DNA of 19,797 nucleotides, taken from Asterionellopsis glacialis. Taxonomy: Eukaryota > Bacillariophyta > Plagiogrammaphyceae > Rhaphoneidales > Asterionellopsidaceae. Within the stretch, counting starts at the first letter, position 1. Each line of letters starts with the position of its first letter. Shown here piece after piece: positions 18,786 to 19,797 of the stretch. A program made the position numbers and the translations under genes. Below the pieces are notes generated by a model. That model saw only the letters and a program-made list of their open reading frames with translations, had not been told where the DNA came from and did not search any database. Where the stretch lies: positions 1-19,797 of the forward strand of contig WKLE02005124.1 in the NCBI GenBank assembly GCA_014885115.2, in the 5' to 3' direction.

Positions 18786-18881
18786 GCTACTCTTTAGACA
18801 TTCAATTGGAGGAATCGATTGTTTTTATGGCATTGATCCTTGACATGGATTTGACCTTTTTCATCTATTCTGTTTTGGAAC

Positions 18882-19371
18882 TGCACTATGCTGACAACAA
18901 TATTGAAAAGGTAAGGTGAAAAAGATTGAAAAGGAAGTAGATTTTATTGGAGTGAATAAATTATGAGCTATTTTAGAACTTAACTAAGAATACCCGACAA
19001 TTCACCGATTCATCTTCGCGACCCAAAAGCAGTATGTGATTCTACGGCGGATCTACTTTGAGTTTGGATTCCAACGGAGTTCGGATTTAACATGTGACTC
19101 GGAACGCTCCATGTCAGGTGCGTCACCATCTTCTTCTGCAGAGTGGATTTCGATATGCTTTGCTCATGACATCAGCATTCGCAAGAACGTTGTGCGTCAC
19201 TGCGTGTTCGCATCTGTCTGCTCAATGATGTCATCTTGTCATCTCGTCTGTCCGTATGATGACGTCATCATGTCATCACATCTGTCCAGTTCCGTGACAT
19301 CATTGCATCACGGTCCGTCTGTACTACGGTTGATTGACATATCGCGCGAGCCTTGCGGCTTGCCTACTGCA
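18882..19371 (-). repeat. 3' LTR of gypsy B (~490 bp) with CRE-like sites
   Basis: It shares both ends (tgcactatg at left; ttgcctact then TG...CA boundary at right) and most internal blocks with 5902-6265. It holds about 115-125 bp (roughly 19000-19125) missing from the other copy. It has one perfect TGACGTCA (19260-19267) and one-base variants TGACATCA (19167-19174 and 19295-19302) and TGATGTCA (19226-19233), as expected if CpG cytosines were lost by deamination. Upstream in minus sense, a purine-rich tract (atgggggcgag on that strand, around 19372-19382) adjoins the LTR and could be the polypurine tract priming plus-strand DNA. Confidence 0.8.
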
Positions 19372-19410
19372 CTCGCCCCCATGTCCAACGATCTAGTACT
19401 GTTAGGACGG

Positions 19411-19797
19411 TTATGCAACGGCGGCAGCGTGGTAAGGTTTTATGTGACAAATATTGAGTCTGTTGAGTACTGGTCCCCGTTTAATAGTTACGGTACCATT
19501 GCAGTGTACTTGACGAATGATGAATGATTGCGTGGTTGTTCGTATTTACGCGGGTTGGACTTATCGTTTTCTAGTAGGGCTTTATCTCCTACTTTCCAAT
19601 CGTGTTCAATTCTCTTAGCGTTTTTGCACTGATTGTTACTAGCTATTCTAGCTTGTTTCCTACTATGTATGTGTTCCCAGTTCACTTCATGTTAAACGTT
19701 AAATATCATATCTCTACCAAAAACTATAGTAGTATGATAAGTGGAACGTACGGCATACGCTATGGCAGTGGGTACACCAGCCCATGGGTTTTCTTTG
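19411..19797 (-). pseudogene. Gypsy B integrase C-terminal region, broken and truncated
   Basis: The frame entering from the right edge reads NPWAGVPTAIAYAVRSTYHT and VFGRDMIFNV. The usual residues between these two motifs seem shortened. A TAA (19692-19694) follows, then the same frame continues NWEHIHSRKQARIASNN and AKRIEHDWKVGDKALLEN, the GPY/F-type C-terminal part of gypsy integrases. A shift near 19500 gives NGTVTIKRGPVLNRLNICHI and a natural-looking TAA at 19411-19413, about 40 bp before the LTR. The domain aids cDNA integration. This copy is broken, but the C-terminal end is well preserved. Confidence 0.85.

Larger units (their letters stand above)
18882..19797 (-). mobile_element. Ty3/gypsy-type retrotransposon B, 3' end only, runs off right edge
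   Basis: On the minus strand the end of an integrase reading frame is followed by an LTR homologous to the LTR of element A. Orientation is the same as A. The order (integrase end, then LTR) makes this the 3' end, and the rest of the element lies to the right of 19797. It cannot be the missing half of element A, because A's own integrase lies at the left edge; the two are separate insertions of one family. Confidence 0.85.

Noticed and set aside
19036..19527. 163-codon plus-strand open frame
   Set aside because: It runs through the LTR and antisense to the integrase C-terminus; no motif and explained by both.

Overview
The window reads as eukaryotic, repeat-derived DNA, most likely from a diatom or related stramenopile alga. 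The reasons are the AT-rich composition, the absence of bacterial-style operons, and protein remnants whose wording matches, from memory, transposon families abundant in diatom genomes. No database search was possible, so family names rest on motifs read by eye. No intact host gene, rRNA, tRNA or CRISPR array was seen. Almost everything recognisable is broken mobile-element coding sequence.

Layout. (1) Positions 1-6265, minus strand: a decayed Ty3/gypsy-type LTR retrotransposon, element A. From right to left it has its 5' LTR (about 5902-6265), gag with a zinc knuckle (5862 to about 4300), an aspartic protease, reverse transcriptase, RNase H, an unusual extra region resembling a cytosine-C5 DNA methyltransferase, and the start of the integrase, cut by the window edge. 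(2) 6266-7190: non-coding, with two diverged direct copies of a ~230-bp repeat. (3) 7191-9908, plus strand: a degenerate transposase-like gene with an N-terminal C2H2 finger, of the Plavaka/CMC-like type. (4) 15052-10019, minus strand, converging tail-to-tail on the transposase: one very large degenerate gene. It encodes two PHD-like zinc fingers, a Ulp1/SENP-type (C48) cysteine protease, a charged coiled-coil stretch and a second C-H-D papain-like domain. (5) 15062-16486: AT-rich non-coding DNA with short repeat arrays. (6) 17663-16487, minus strand: a third degenerate gene, possibly with introns. (7) 17664-18881: mostly non-coding, with one small unrecognised Cys-rich remnant. (8) 18882-19797, minus strand: the 3' LTR and integrase C-terminus of a second gypsy copy of the same family (element B), running off the right edge.

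The most interesting part is 7191-17663. A transposase-like gene, a giant double-protease gene and a third conserved-looking gene may together be one decayed multi-gene DNA transposon, captured between two gypsy elements of the same orientation. Its terminal inverted repeats were not found by eye, so the boundaries are unproven. Both element types share one style of decay: long stretches of preserved reading frame broken by isolated TAA, TAG and TGA codons plus a few 1-2 nt frameshifts, several near homopolymers. Some TGA codons sit where Trp is expected and others where Arg is expected. That fits mutational decay better than an altered genetic code.
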